Part shown: positions 1 to 5,412 of the stretch, in pieces
How positions within the stretch are numbered: position 1 is the first letter of the stretch
Layout of the letters: each line of letters opens with the position of its first letter
From: an uncultured Phascolarctobacterium sp.
Lineage (GTDB): Bacteria > Bacillota > Negativicutes > Acidaminococcales > Acidaminococcaceae
NCBI GenBank assembly: GCA_900757795.1
Contig: CAAEPE010000035.1
Location: forward strand, 1-28,700
DNA length: 28,700 nt
Reading direction: 5' to 3'
The notes under the pieces: generated by a model
What the model was told of the DNA's origin: nothing
Seen by the model: only the letters and a program-made list of their open reading frames with translations
Databases searched by the model: none
Position numbers and translations under genes: made by a program

Positions 1-165
1 GGTGCAGACCTCGGCGGTGCAGACCTCGGCGGTGCAGACCTCAGCGGTGCAGACCTCGGTGGTGCAGACCTGCGCGATGCAGACCTCAGCGGTGCATACC
101 TCGGCGGTGCAGACCTCAGCGGTGCAGACCTTAGCGGTGCAGACCTCCGCGGTGCAGACCTCGAC
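1..165 (+). repeat. 15-bp tandem repeat coding for pentapeptides
   Basis: Eleven head-to-tail copies of a 15-base unit close to GGTGCAGACCTCGGC. Most copies differ only at the last codon (GGC, AGC, CGC or GGT). The low divergence suggests recent expansion. The array may continue upstream of the window. Confidence 0.9.
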
Positions 166-420
166 AAAACATACTATCAGGTCGTTAGAATTGGCAGCCG
201 TAGAGGCACTACAACATTCTGCGTTGATGATGATAATGTAACGTGTGGCTGTTGGAATGGTTACAAAGGCGGCACCTTGGAAGAATTTAAAGCACGTGTA
301 GAAAACGTGTACGGTGACAAAGGAGAAACGCCTAATAAGAGATATTACACACAGTACATGGCTGCTATTGAATTTTTTAAGAAAATGGCAGAGTTGGAAA
401 AGGAGGAACAAAATGACTAA
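1..420 (+). CDS. Pentapeptide-repeat protein, 5' end outside window
   Basis: Frame 1 is open from the first base to the TAA at 418-420 with no start, so the N-terminus lies upstream. The visible part opens with eleven consecutive pentapeptides of the A(D/Y)LxG type (residues 1-55), mostly GADLG, GADLS or GADLR. A non-repetitive tail of about 84 residues follows, with a TLEEFKARV segment and a QYMAAIEFFKKMAEL helix. Pentapeptide repeats fold as a right-handed quadrilateral beta-helix; some members mimic DNA and act on gyrase, but nothing here shows the target. The tail resembles the C-terminal domain that often follows such repeats in Bacillota phage proteins. The next gene starts inside its last codons (ATGAC at 413), so the two are translationally coupled. 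The family call is firm; the function is unknown. Confidence 0.85.
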   Translation, partial: GADLGGADLGGADLSGADLGGADLRDADLSGAYLGGADLSGADLSGADLRGADLDKTYYQVVRIGSRRGTTTFCVDDDNVTCGCWNGYKGGTLEEFKARVENVYGDKGETPNKRYYTQYMAAIEFFKKMAELEKEEQND

Positions 421-832
421 AAACCTTATTCCCAAAATCGCCCAAATGTTGGGCGTGGAACTTGAGGAAGAGTTTAAAGTTAAATATAATACTGGTTACA
501 TAATCCCGATGAAATTTAAATTAACAGAAAAAGGGTTATTTTACTGCGTTAAATCGCCTTGGGAAATAGTGCCCTCTAATTTGCTTGAAATGTTGCTCAC
601 AGGCGCATGTAGCATCATCAAGTTACCATTTAAACCCAAAATGGGGGAAATGTATTATTCGCTCTGTTTGTTTAAAAACAGTACGCCTTATGTCAAGGCG
701 TATATGTGGCAAAATATTACGTTTGATTTTGCACTTTTGAAACTCGGTATGGTGTACCGCACCAAAGAAGAGTGCGAAGCCCACTTTCAAGAGGATTATA
801 AAAAATTAACCGGAATGGAAGTAGAAAAATGA
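413..832 (+). CDS. Phage protein of unknown function (139 aa)
   Basis: I start this gene at the ATG at 413 because an AGGAGG ribosome site sits at 401-406; the frame stays open upstream to 314 only by overlapping the pentapeptide-repeat gene. The protein begins MTKNLIPKIAQMLGVELEEEF and ends with a GMVYRTKEECEAHF segment. This end-to-end pattern is common in small prophage proteins of Bacillota. It is mixed in composition, with no signal peptide, membrane segment or catalytic motif that I can see. It overlaps the previous gene by 8 bases and the next by 4 (ATGA at 829), so the three are one transcription unit. No function is assigned. Confidence 0.75.
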   Translation: MTKNLIPKIAQMLGVELEEEFKVKYNTGYIIPMKFKLTEKGLFYCVKSPWEIVPSNLLEMLLTGACSIIKLPFKPKMGEMYYSLCLFKNSTPYVKAYMWQNITFDFALLKLGMVYRTKEECEAHFQEDYKKLTGMEVEK

Positions 833-1869
833 GTAAAATACTTGGATATAAAGGATTTGATGAAAATCTAAAATGCCGTGATTATCTATTCACGGTCGGT
901 TGTACATTTAAGCAGGACGGTAAAATAAAAGCCTGTGAAAACGGCTTTCATTTCTGTGAAAATCCACTAGATGTATTTGACTATTATCCTCCATCCAATA
1001 GCCGTTACTGTTATGTTGAGGGTAGCGGAGAGCTAGATAAAGACGATGACAAAACAGCGTGCAGTGTATTAAAAGTCAAAGCAGAGATAGGTCTGCCGGG
1101 GCTTATTAAGGCTGGCGTTGAGTATATCAAAACGCGTGTTAATTGGGATAATGCTAAAGTAACCAGTGCTGGCGACTATAGCGTAGCAACTAATACCAGC
1201 GATTATAGCGCAGCGACTAGCTCTGGCATCCAAAGCGCAGCAACTAATATCGGCCGTTATAGTGTAGCGACTAGCTCTGGCTATCACAGCGTAGCAACAA
1301 ACACCGGCGACTGTAGCGTAGCAACCAATATTGGCGAGTATAGTGCAGCTACCAACACCGGCACCCAAAGCGTAGCGACCAACACCGGCATCCAAAGCGC
1401 AGCTACCAACACCGGCACCCAAAGCGTAGCGACCAACACCGGCATCCAAAGCGCAGCTACCAACACCGGCATCCAAAGCGCAGCTACCAACACTGGCATC
1501 CAAAGCGTAGCAACCAACACTGGCATCCAAAGCGTAGCAACCAACACTGGCCACCAAAGCGTAGCAACCAATATTGGCGACTATAGTGCAGCAACAAACA
1601 CTGGCCACCAAAGCGTAGCAACCAATATTGGCGAGTATAGTGTAGCCAGTGTTGAAGGACAAGAAAGTGTTGCCGCAGCTTTAGGTATTGAAGGGCGTGC
1701 TAAGGGCGCAAAAGGCTGTTGGATTGTACTAGCAGAGTGGACATGTGATAAAGAAAAACACAAATGGCGTAGGGTTGACGTACAATGCTTTTTTGTTGAT
1801 GACGAGAAGGTTAAAGCTGATACATATTATATATTAAAAGATGGCGTGTTGACGGAATGGGAGGCATAA
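829..1869 (+). CDS. DUF7666 protein with nonapeptide-repeat solenoid
   Basis: 346 residues. The N-terminal 110 residues match the DUF7666 pattern: ILGYKGFD at 4-11, then paired cysteines and an ENGFHFCENPLDVFDYYPP block at 38-55. Residues 115-276 form about 18 nine-residue repeats with consensus G-x-x-S-(A/V)-A-T-N-T, for example GIQSAATNT, followed by two decayed units. Serine, alanine and threonine recur at fixed positions, and two units make 18 residues, which would suit one coil of a beta-solenoid (inference). A short C-terminal domain (residues 290-346, with WIVLAEW and WRRVDVQCFFVDDEKV) caps the array. The start overlaps the previous stop (ATGA). The role is unknown; a recognition or surface-adhering role is only a guess. 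DUF7666 proteins occur in phages and often carry comparable repeats. Confidence 0.8.
   Translation: MSKILGYKGFDENLKCRDYLFTVGCTFKQDGKIKACENGFHFCENPLDVFDYYPPSNSRYCYVEGSGELDKDDDKTACSVLKVKAEIGLPGLIKAGVEYIKTRVNWDNAKVTSAGDYSVATNTSDYSAATSSGIQSAATNIGRYSVATSSGYHSVATNTGDCSVATNIGEYSAATNTGTQSVATNTGIQSAATNTGTQSVATNTGIQSAATNTGIQSAATNTGIQSVATNTGIQSVATNTGHQSVATNIGDYSAATNTGHQSVATNIGEYSVASVEGQESVAAALGIEGRAKGAKGCWIVLAEWTCDKEKHKWRRVDVQCFFVDDEKVKADTYYILKDGVLTEWEA
1171..1656 (+). repeat. 27-bp tandem repeat, about 18 units
   Basis: In-frame 27-base units, each coding for nine residues of the GxxSxATNT type. The centre (about 1360-1560) is nearly identical from copy to copy, while the edges are diverged, as expected for an array that expands and contracts by recombination. 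All coding is on the + strand; the long open frames on the other strand are an effect of the repeat. Confidence 0.9.
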
Positions 1870-1874
1870 CAGTA

Positions 1875-1949
1875 ATGAACATGAATGAAAGCATAGTATA
1901 TCGCTATACTGTAGAAGAAGTTGCCAAAGCGTGGAACAGGCGAAAGTGA
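1875..1949 (+). pseudogene. Possible remnant of a Lar-type zinc-ribbon protein (24 aa)
   Basis: A 24-codon open frame starts at the ATG at 1875, with GGGAGG at about 1859-1864 (spacing about 10), and ends at TGA 1947-1949. The product ends YTVEEVAKAWNRRK. That closely resembles the conserved C-terminal tail of Lar-family restriction-alleviation zinc ribbons (pattern EEAIxAWNRR), but the cysteine-rich body is absent. It could be a decayed gene tail with a fresh start, or a genuine micro-protein. It fills the gap between the DUF7666 and DUF7694 genes. Confidence 0.3.
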
Positions 1950-1958
1950 GGAATAGTA

Positions 1959-2318
1959 ATGCGAAATCTTAACTGGCTTGATAAATACAGAAGAACAGAT
2001 AAAGAGCTGGAAATAGCAGGCTGTACAGGCGACGAAGGAAATGGCGTTTTTGAAATACGTATCGGTGCTAAATGGTTTTATGTGATTGCGACCAACTGGG
2101 GCGGCTGGGAACACGTCAGCGTATCTCCTAGCAGCGGTAAAGGGATACCAACATGGAATGATATGTGCGCCATCAAAAAAATGTTTTTTAAAGACGAAGA
2201 AACCGTTGTGCAGTATCATCCAAAGAAAGACGATTACGTCAATATATATGATAAATGCCTGCATTTATGGCGGCCTATAAATCAAGAGATGCCCGTGCCG
2301 CCGAAAGGAATGGTGTAA
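1959..2318 (+). CDS. DUF7694 domain protein (119 aa)
   Basis: The protein carries the DUF7694 signature seen widely in phages: a WGGWEHVSVSP block (about 47-57), PTWNDMCAIKKMFF (about 64-77), VVQYHPKKDDYVN (about 83-95), and the ending LHLWRP-(x)n-PVPPKGMV. Length and ending fit a complete member. A GTGAGGA ribosome site lies at 1946-1952 ahead of the ATG at 1959. No biochemical role is known for the family and I see no catalytic motif beyond the conserved aromatic, histidine and proline positions. It is the fourth open frame in the early run and is followed directly by the DUF3310 gene. Confidence 0.75.
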   Translation: MRNLNWLDKYRRTDKELEIAGCTGDEGNGVFEIRIGAKWFYVIATNWGGWEHVSVSPSSGKGIPTWNDMCAIKKMFFKDEETVVQYHPKKDDYVNIYDKCLHLWRPINQEMPVPPKGMV

Positions 2319-2368
2319 CAATGTGGCATCCTGTATGTGATTTATTTACGGATGAACGGAGGCAGAAA

Positions 2369-2587
2369 ATGAACAATAATCATCCTGCGCACTACACGCA
2401 GGGCGGCATTGAGTGCATCGACGCTATCGCCGCAGCTGTAACAGGCGCGGCAGGCGTAGAAGCGGTGCTTGTGGGCAACATCATCAAGTACGTTTGGCGA
2501 TACCGGCATAAGAACGGCGTAGAAGACCTACTCAAATGCCGCTGGTATATAGATAGATTGATAGAAGAGGTGGAAAAGAATGGCTGA
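2369..2587 (+). CDS. DUF3310 protein (72 aa)
   Basis: The sequence from the ATG at 2369 reads MNNNHPAHYTQGGIECIDAI and continues with GNIIKYVWRYRHKNGVEDLLKC and a closing helix. This is the DUF3310 (SaV1-like) pattern found in many phage early regions; these short helical proteins are often described as nucleotide-kinase-like, without proof. I chose 2369 because GGAGG lies at 2358-2362 with 6-base spacing and homologues begin at this point. An upstream in-frame ATG at 2321, just after the previous stop, would add 16 residues and cannot be excluded. The 3' end overlaps the next gene by 8 bases. Confidence 0.8.
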   Translation: MNNNHPAHYTQGGIECIDAIAAAVTGAAGVEAVLVGNIIKYVWRYRHKNGVEDLLKCRWYIDRLIEEVEKNG

Positions 2588-3062
2588 AATCAAGGGAACC
2601 GAGCGTAACCTGCAATGGACGATACTTGCCGCGTTCCGCTACTGCTCCAACCGGCATCTAACGAAGTCCATACATGGCGTGGATACCGTCATTTTAGATA
2701 ACCTGCATTTGATAGGCACAGCGTTTATCCAGCAAATGATAAATGACATAGAGTGGGAACAGCGAGCACAGGAAATCGACGAAGAAGAACAACAAAAAGA
2801 AAAAGACGATTTTTTCTATCGTCTGAAAGCGCATGTAGGCGATTATATGCGTTATATGCAAGATATGCAAGACCAAAAGCAAAACAAGGACGCACAAAAG
2901 CTGTATAGCCTGCTCAACGATGTTATGGAAGCTTGCAAAACAGTCAAGGTCAACCGCCCGACCCCATGGTGGCGGCAGGTTGAGGATACCAGTTATTTGA
3001 CACCGCTGCTGAACAAACTGCGTGAGGAAGTGGAAAGGAGAGAGCAAAATGGAGAACAATAG
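2580..3062 (+). CDS. Phage protein of unknown function (160 aa)
   Basis: The N-terminal third contains WTILAAFRYCSNRHLTKS and a VDTVILDNLHLIG stretch. It resembles the short phage proteins built around an AFRYALGR-type motif, but the match is weak. The middle is highly charged (EEEQQKEKDD) and helical, and the C-terminal part is helical too. There is no membrane segment. It starts inside the DUF3310 gene (8-base overlap) and the next gene starts at 3049 inside it, which fits one co-translated early cluster. The function is unknown. Confidence 0.7.
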   Translation: MAEIKGTERNLQWTILAAFRYCSNRHLTKSIHGVDTVILDNLHLIGTAFIQQMINDIEWEQRAQEIDEEEQQKEKDDFFYRLKAHVGDYMRYMQDMQDQKQNKDAQKLYSLLNDVMEACKTVKVNRPTPWWRQVEDTSYLTPLLNKLREEVERREQNGEQ

Positions 3063-3222
3063 ACGATTATATGAATGCAGCCAAGAGCGCATAAGTAATC
3101 TACACGCAGAGATTAGAGCCAAGGACAGGCGCATTGCAGAGCTTGAGGGCGAGCTTGCGGCGAAAGATGCCATTATTCGCCGTCAGGTTATTATGATGGC
3201 AGAAAGGCAAAGCAATGAATAA
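3049..3222 (+). CDS. Small coiled-coil phage protein (57 aa)
   Basis: The start at 3049 has AAAGGAG at 3034-3040. The product is almost entirely one predicted coiled coil, with a heptad-like run AEIRAKDRRIAELEGELAAKDAII at about residues 18-41, rich in Glu, Arg and Ala. It resembles the short accessory coiled coils common in phage replication regions. It overlaps the genes on both sides (14 bases upstream, 8 downstream). No partner can be named. Confidence 0.65.
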   Translation: MENNRRLYECSQERISNLHAEIRAKDRRIAELEGELAAKDAIIRRQVIMMAERQSNE

Positions 3223-3658
3223 AGATATTCTGCGATGGCAGGAACTGATTAACCGTCCTGCCGCTAAAGATTACGAAAATATTATGGACATTATCAGCAA
3301 TTTCAAAACGCTGGTGAATGAGCTGCTATCCATTGTGGAAGCTTGCAACGCGGAAATAGTAGAAGCTGATAAGGCGTTTGGCGACCTGCGGCATTACTGC
3401 GAATTGTCCCCATCATTGACACGTTCACAGAAAACGCAGGTATGCGCCCATATGAAGCGATACAGTAAGCGACGCAGAGCAGCTAAAGACCTGCTTAGAC
3501 TGCTAACACCTATATGGGAATTTATGCAGGCTAACAAGCCTTTTCGTGGCGCTATGGGGACGATAGCTAATAAGACAAACAATCAGCTGCAACAGATAAA
3601 GGGGCAGCGCGTTTATACGCCGCGTGTTTTGGAGGAATTGTTCAATGACCGTGAATAA
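3215..3658 (+). CDS. Phage protein of unknown function (147 aa)
   Basis: A mostly helical, basic protein. It has a long N-terminal helix region (IISNFKTLVNELLSIVEACN), a charged middle with HMKRYSKRRRAAKDLL at about 78-93, and a polar tail. The basic cluster would suit nucleic-acid contact, but no known fold is recognisable. A weak AAAGG site precedes the ATG. It overlaps the coiled-coil gene upstream and the nuclease-like gene downstream (start at 3645), so it is part of the same run. The function is unknown. Confidence 0.65.
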   Translation: MNKDILRWQELINRPAAKDYENIMDIISNFKTLVNELLSIVEACNAEIVEADKAFGDLRHYCELSPSLTRSQKTQVCAHMKRYSKRRRAAKDLLRLLTPIWEFMQANKPFRGAMGTIANKTNNQLQQIKGQRVYTPRVLEELFNDRE

Positions 3659-3980
3659 ATATCACAATCGAAAAACAGTAATAGACGGCATCACCTTTGA
3701 CAGCAAGAAGGAAGCTGACTACTACTGTGAGCTGCGTATAAGGCGTATGGCGCACGAAATAACCGGTTTTGATATGCAAGTACCCTTTACGCTTTTGGAC
3801 AATTTTAAGCACAAAGGCCGCAAGATACAGGGCATTAAGTACACTGCCGACTTTGTGGTGTACTATTCTGACGGAAGAAAAGAAATTATCGATGTTAAAG
3901 GCTTGCGCACACGGGACTATATCATGCGCAAGAAGTTGTTACTGAGTAAGTATCCTGATATTGATTTTGTGGAGGTATAA
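3645..3980 (+). CDS. DUF1064 PD-(D/E)xK nuclease-like protein (111 aa)
   Basis: This matches DUF1064, a small phage family predicted to be a PD-(D/E)xK nuclease, possibly processing branched DNA. Visible signatures are KYHNRKT at 5-11, FDSKKEADYY with Glu23 at 18-27, YTADFVVYY with Asp69 at 67-75 and the core IIDVKG with Asp83 and Lys85. The spacing of E, D and D-x-K fits the fold. I start at 3645 because GGAGGAA lies at 3631-3637; the longer frame from 3624 only overlaps the upstream gene. It sits next to the ssDNA-binding gene, so a role in phage recombination or replication is likely (inference). Activity is not proven by sequence. Confidence 0.8.
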   Translation: MTVNKYHNRKTVIDGITFDSKKEADYYCELRIRRMAHEITGFDMQVPFTLLDNFKHKGRKIQGIKYTADFVVYYSDGRKEIIDVKGLRTRDYIMRKKLLLSKYPDIDFVEV

Positions 3981-3984
3981 AGCT

Positions 3985-4395
3985 ATGAACAAAGTGATTT
4001 TATTAGGTCGCCTCGTGAAAGATGCTGATGTAAGATACACCAATAGCGGCAAGGTGGTTGCCGCGTTCACGTTGGCAGTAGATAGACCATTTGCAGGGGC
4101 AGATGGCAAGCGCGAAGCCGATTTTATAAACTGCCAAATTTGGGGCAAGTCTGCCGAAAATTTAGGTAACAGCGTGCAAAAAGGGCAGCGCGTCCTTGTA
4201 GAGGGGCGATTGCAAATCCGCAGCTATGAGGATAAGCAGGGCGCAAAGCGTTCTGCTACGGAAGTTGTCTCTGACCGCTTCGAGTACATTGAACGCAAGG
4301 CGGATACGACCAGCGGCGGCCAGCAGAACGCACAACAAGGCGGCTTTGGCTCCATGGGTGAACAAGCACCATTTGACGAAGAAATACCATTTTAA
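3985..4395 (+). CDS. ssb: Single-stranded DNA-binding protein (136 aa)
   Basis: A typical bacterial/phage SSB. It begins MNKVILLGRLVKDADVRYT and continues with the OB-fold strands VVAAFTLAVDRPF, ADFINCQIWGKSAENL and GQRVLVEGRLQIRSYEDKQG, reaching about residue 105. A Gln/Gly-rich linker follows, then the acidic tip DEEIPF that recruits partner proteins. It coats single-stranded DNA during replication and recombination. GGAGGT at 3971-3976 sets the start at 3985. A full-length, intact copy beside the DUF1064 nuclease gene. Confidence 0.95.
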   Translation: MNKVILLGRLVKDADVRYTNSGKVVAAFTLAVDRPFAGADGKREADFINCQIWGKSAENLGNSVQKGQRVLVEGRLQIRSYEDKQGAKRSATEVVSDRFEYIERKADTTSGGQQNAQQGGFGSMGEQAPFDEEIPF

Positions 4396-4410
4396 AAGGG
4401 GGCGGAGCAA

Positions 4411-4878
4411 ATGGCGTTAGGCAAAAAAACAATCAAAATCATTGAACATAAATTTTATAATTACGAAAAAATCAAAAAAGCCGTAGCAGAAGCGAGAGCG
4501 GAACAAGGCTCTAAGGGCGGCATTACCGGCGGCAACAATGGACACAGCAGAGTGTCAGACCCCACGGCCGCAACAGCAATAAGCCATGCGACGCCAATAG
4601 CGTGTGTAACAATTCAAGACGGGTTGTATGATACTAAAATCTACAATCCCGAAAAGTGGGTCAAGATTATTGACTACACATTTAAAATATACGGCAATCG
4701 CTTAGAGGCTGTACTAGCTAAAAGAAAATACCTAAAAAAAGAAGATGTTGATTTTATTGTTGAGAACATGTGCATAAGTAAGGCTACCTATTATAACTGG
4801 CGGCTTGATTTTGTTACGCAAGCAGTATTTTTTGCAGTAGCTGAAAATCTGATAGATGTCAACGAAATTGCGCTATAA
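4411..4878 (+). CDS. ArpU/RinA-like late transcription regulator (155 aa)
   Basis: This is the last gene before the non-coding block and packaging genes, the usual place for ArpU/RinA-type activators of late phage genes. The N-terminus (TIKIIEHKFYNYEKIKKAVAEARAE) and the C-terminal helix-turn-helix-like part (CISKATYYNWRLDFVTQAVFFAVAENL, about 122-148) fit that family, whose C-terminal end resembles sigma-factor region 4. The middle (AATAISHATPIACV) is unremarkable. GGGGGCGGAG precedes the ATG. I infer that it binds near the promoter or repeats in 4930-5350, but no site is proven. The family assignment is by pattern and position only. Confidence 0.7.
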   Translation: MALGKKTIKIIEHKFYNYEKIKKAVAEARAEQGSKGGITGGNNGHSRVSDPTAATAISHATPIACVTIQDGLYDTKIYNPEKWVKIIDYTFKIYGNRLEAVLAKRKYLKKEDVDFIVENMCISKATYYNWRLDFVTQAVFFAVAENLIDVNEIAL

Positions 4879-4937
4879 TTTATAAAAAGGGCACGTTAGG
4901 GCGTGTTAAAATTTTTTTGCGAAATTCTAAGAAAATA

Positions 4938-4960
4938 TTCGTGTTTCTATGTGCTATAAT
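4938..4960 (+). promoter_or_regulatory. Extended -10 promoter upstream of candidate sRNA
   Basis: TGCTATAAT at 4952-4960 is a consensus extended -10 element, preceded by an AT-rich stretch (4909-4940) but no clear -35 box. It is flanked by an imperfect inverted repeat, GTGTTTCTATGTG (4941-4953) and CACAGAAACGC (4984-4994), which could be an operator. Transcription would start near 4967. Confidence 0.5.
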
Positions 4961-5015
4961 ATTATCGTAAGCTTTAGGGCTTACACAGAAACGCCGAGAA
5001 CTTTGCCGCCCACTA

Positions 5016-5044
5016 TCAAGCACGTTTCATTGAACACCTCCTTT
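5016..5044 (-). other. Minus-strand ribosome site and 4-codon open frame
   Basis: Read on the minus strand, AAAGGAGGTG (5044-5035) lies at good spacing before ATG (5030-5028), which encodes only Met-Lys-Arg-Ala before TGA at 5018-5016. It is either a tiny leader peptide or a chance effect of the anti-Shine-Dalgarno stretch on the + strand. A GTG frame beginning 7 bases inside would give about 47 residues running to about 4881, but its spacing to the ribosome site is too long. Confidence 0.2.
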
Positions 5045-5091
5045 CTCCTTTATGGCGGGGCAGTTTACCAAGGCTGCCCCGCATCGCAATT

Positions 5092-5114
5092 AACGTCCTT
5101 TGTGGGCGTTTTTT
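5092..5114 (+). terminator. Intrinsic terminator of candidate sRNA
   Basis: Stem AACGTCC (5092-5098) with GGGCGTT (5104-5110), one T-G wobble, a 5-base loop, then a run of six T at 5109-5114. Confidence 0.75.
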
Positions 5115-5181
5115 GTTTGGTAGAGACATAAATGTCCTTACCTTATAATTGTTAAATGCAACGGTGAAAAGCTGCGGCCGA

Positions 5182-5223
5182 GTAGCCATGGGGTAGTTAC
5201 TGCGGTGGCTACCTTTTTATTTT
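5182..5223 (+). terminator. Second intrinsic terminator in non-coding block
   Basis: Stem GTAGCCA (5182-5188) with TGGCTAC (5206-5212) and a 17-base loop, followed by TTTTTATTTT at 5214-5223. A TATAAT lies upstream at 5144-5149 with a poor -35, so a second RNA of about 70 bases is possible. Confidence 0.65.
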
Positions 5224-5226
5224 GGA

Positions 5227-5335
5227 TTCTTGTTGTAAGCAAAAAAAACAACAAGAAATGAGTTGAATTCCAACAAGGTTTTAGTAAAAAAAGATGAAAA
5301 ACCCGCTTGTTTATAGGGCTTTGGGCTTGTTGGAA
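5227..5335. repeat. Cluster of four CTTGTTG heptamers in inverted repeats
   Basis: CTTGTTG or its complement occurs at 5229-5235, 5249-5255, 5271-5277 and 5326-5332, in the order forward, reverse, reverse, forward. The first pair belongs to a perfect 10-bp palindromic stem (TTCTTGTTGT with ACAACAAGAA, 5227-5257). The second belongs to TTCCAACAAG with CTTGTTGGAA (5268-5277 and 5326-5335). The arrangement looks like a set of protein-binding sites near the packaging genes. No open frame of substance is present. Confidence 0.6.
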
Positions 5336-5349
5336 AAATCGGCTAAAAT
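5321..5349 (+). promoter_or_regulatory. Weak promoter candidate before packaging operon
   Basis: TTGGGC (5321-5326), a 17-base spacer, then TAAAAT (5344-5349). The -10 is one base from consensus and the -35 shares only TTG. It overlaps the last CTTGTTG heptamer, which would allow a bound activator to control it. Position is the main argument. Confidence 0.25.
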
Positions 5350-5366
5350 TTCCATTTGAAACTTCA

Positions 5367-5399
5367 AGCACTATTCGCGTGAGTAGTGCTTTTTATTTT
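5367..5399 (+). terminator. Intrinsic terminator directly before packaging operon
   Basis: Stem AGCACTATTC (5367-5376) with GAGTAGTGCT (5381-5390), GCGT loop, one wobble, then TTTTTATTTT at 5390-5399. It ends 13 bases before the GTG start of the methyltransferase gene, so it either stops transcription coming from the early region or acts as a conditional attenuator. Confidence 0.75.
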
Positions 5400-5412
5400 G
5401 GAGGGAAAGCAA

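Larger units (their letters stand above)
4967..5115 (+). ncRNA. Candidate phage small RNA with 16S 3'-end mimic
   Basis: There is no convincing coding frame here. The predicted transcript starts near 4967 and holds, in order: a 5' hairpin (GTAAGC 4967-4972 with GCTTAC 4979-4984), an unstructured stretch containing CACCTCCTTTCT (5035-5046), a perfect 9-bp GC-rich hairpin (GCGGGGCAG 5055-5063 with CTGCCCCGC 5074-5082), and an intrinsic terminator (5092-5114). CACCTCCTTTCT equals the conserved 3' end of 16S rRNA (the anti-Shine-Dalgarno region), so the RNA could mask AGGAGG-type sites in mRNAs. Alternatively this is an untranslated leader, or a minus-strand ribosome site read backwards. I know no matching RNA family. 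Confidence 0.4.

Noticed and set aside
2..241. A + strand frame coding for repeated MQTSAVQTS sequence at the window start
   Set aside because: It is the shifted reading of the 15-base repeat; frame 1 gives proper pentapeptides and a folded tail, and the next gene is coupled to that frame.
1171..1656. Regular short repeats as a possible CRISPR array
   Set aside because: The units are directly joined, in frame and without unique spacers, so this is a coding tandem repeat. The same holds for 1-165 and 16299-16379.
1069..1763. Three long open frames on the minus strand across the nonapeptide array
   Set aside because: They come from the 27-base periodicity, which leaves several frames free of stops. 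They show low-complexity Val/Ala/Leu sequence, and the + strand frame has a real domain on each side of the array.
4949..5131. A 60-codon + strand frame in the non-coding block
   Set aside because: It has no ribosome site, runs through two strong hairpins and the terminator, and its sequence looks like no protein I know.
5138..5371. A 77-codon minus-strand frame
   Set aside because: It lacks a ribosome site, covers a terminator and the CTTGTTG cluster, and would run against all other genes.
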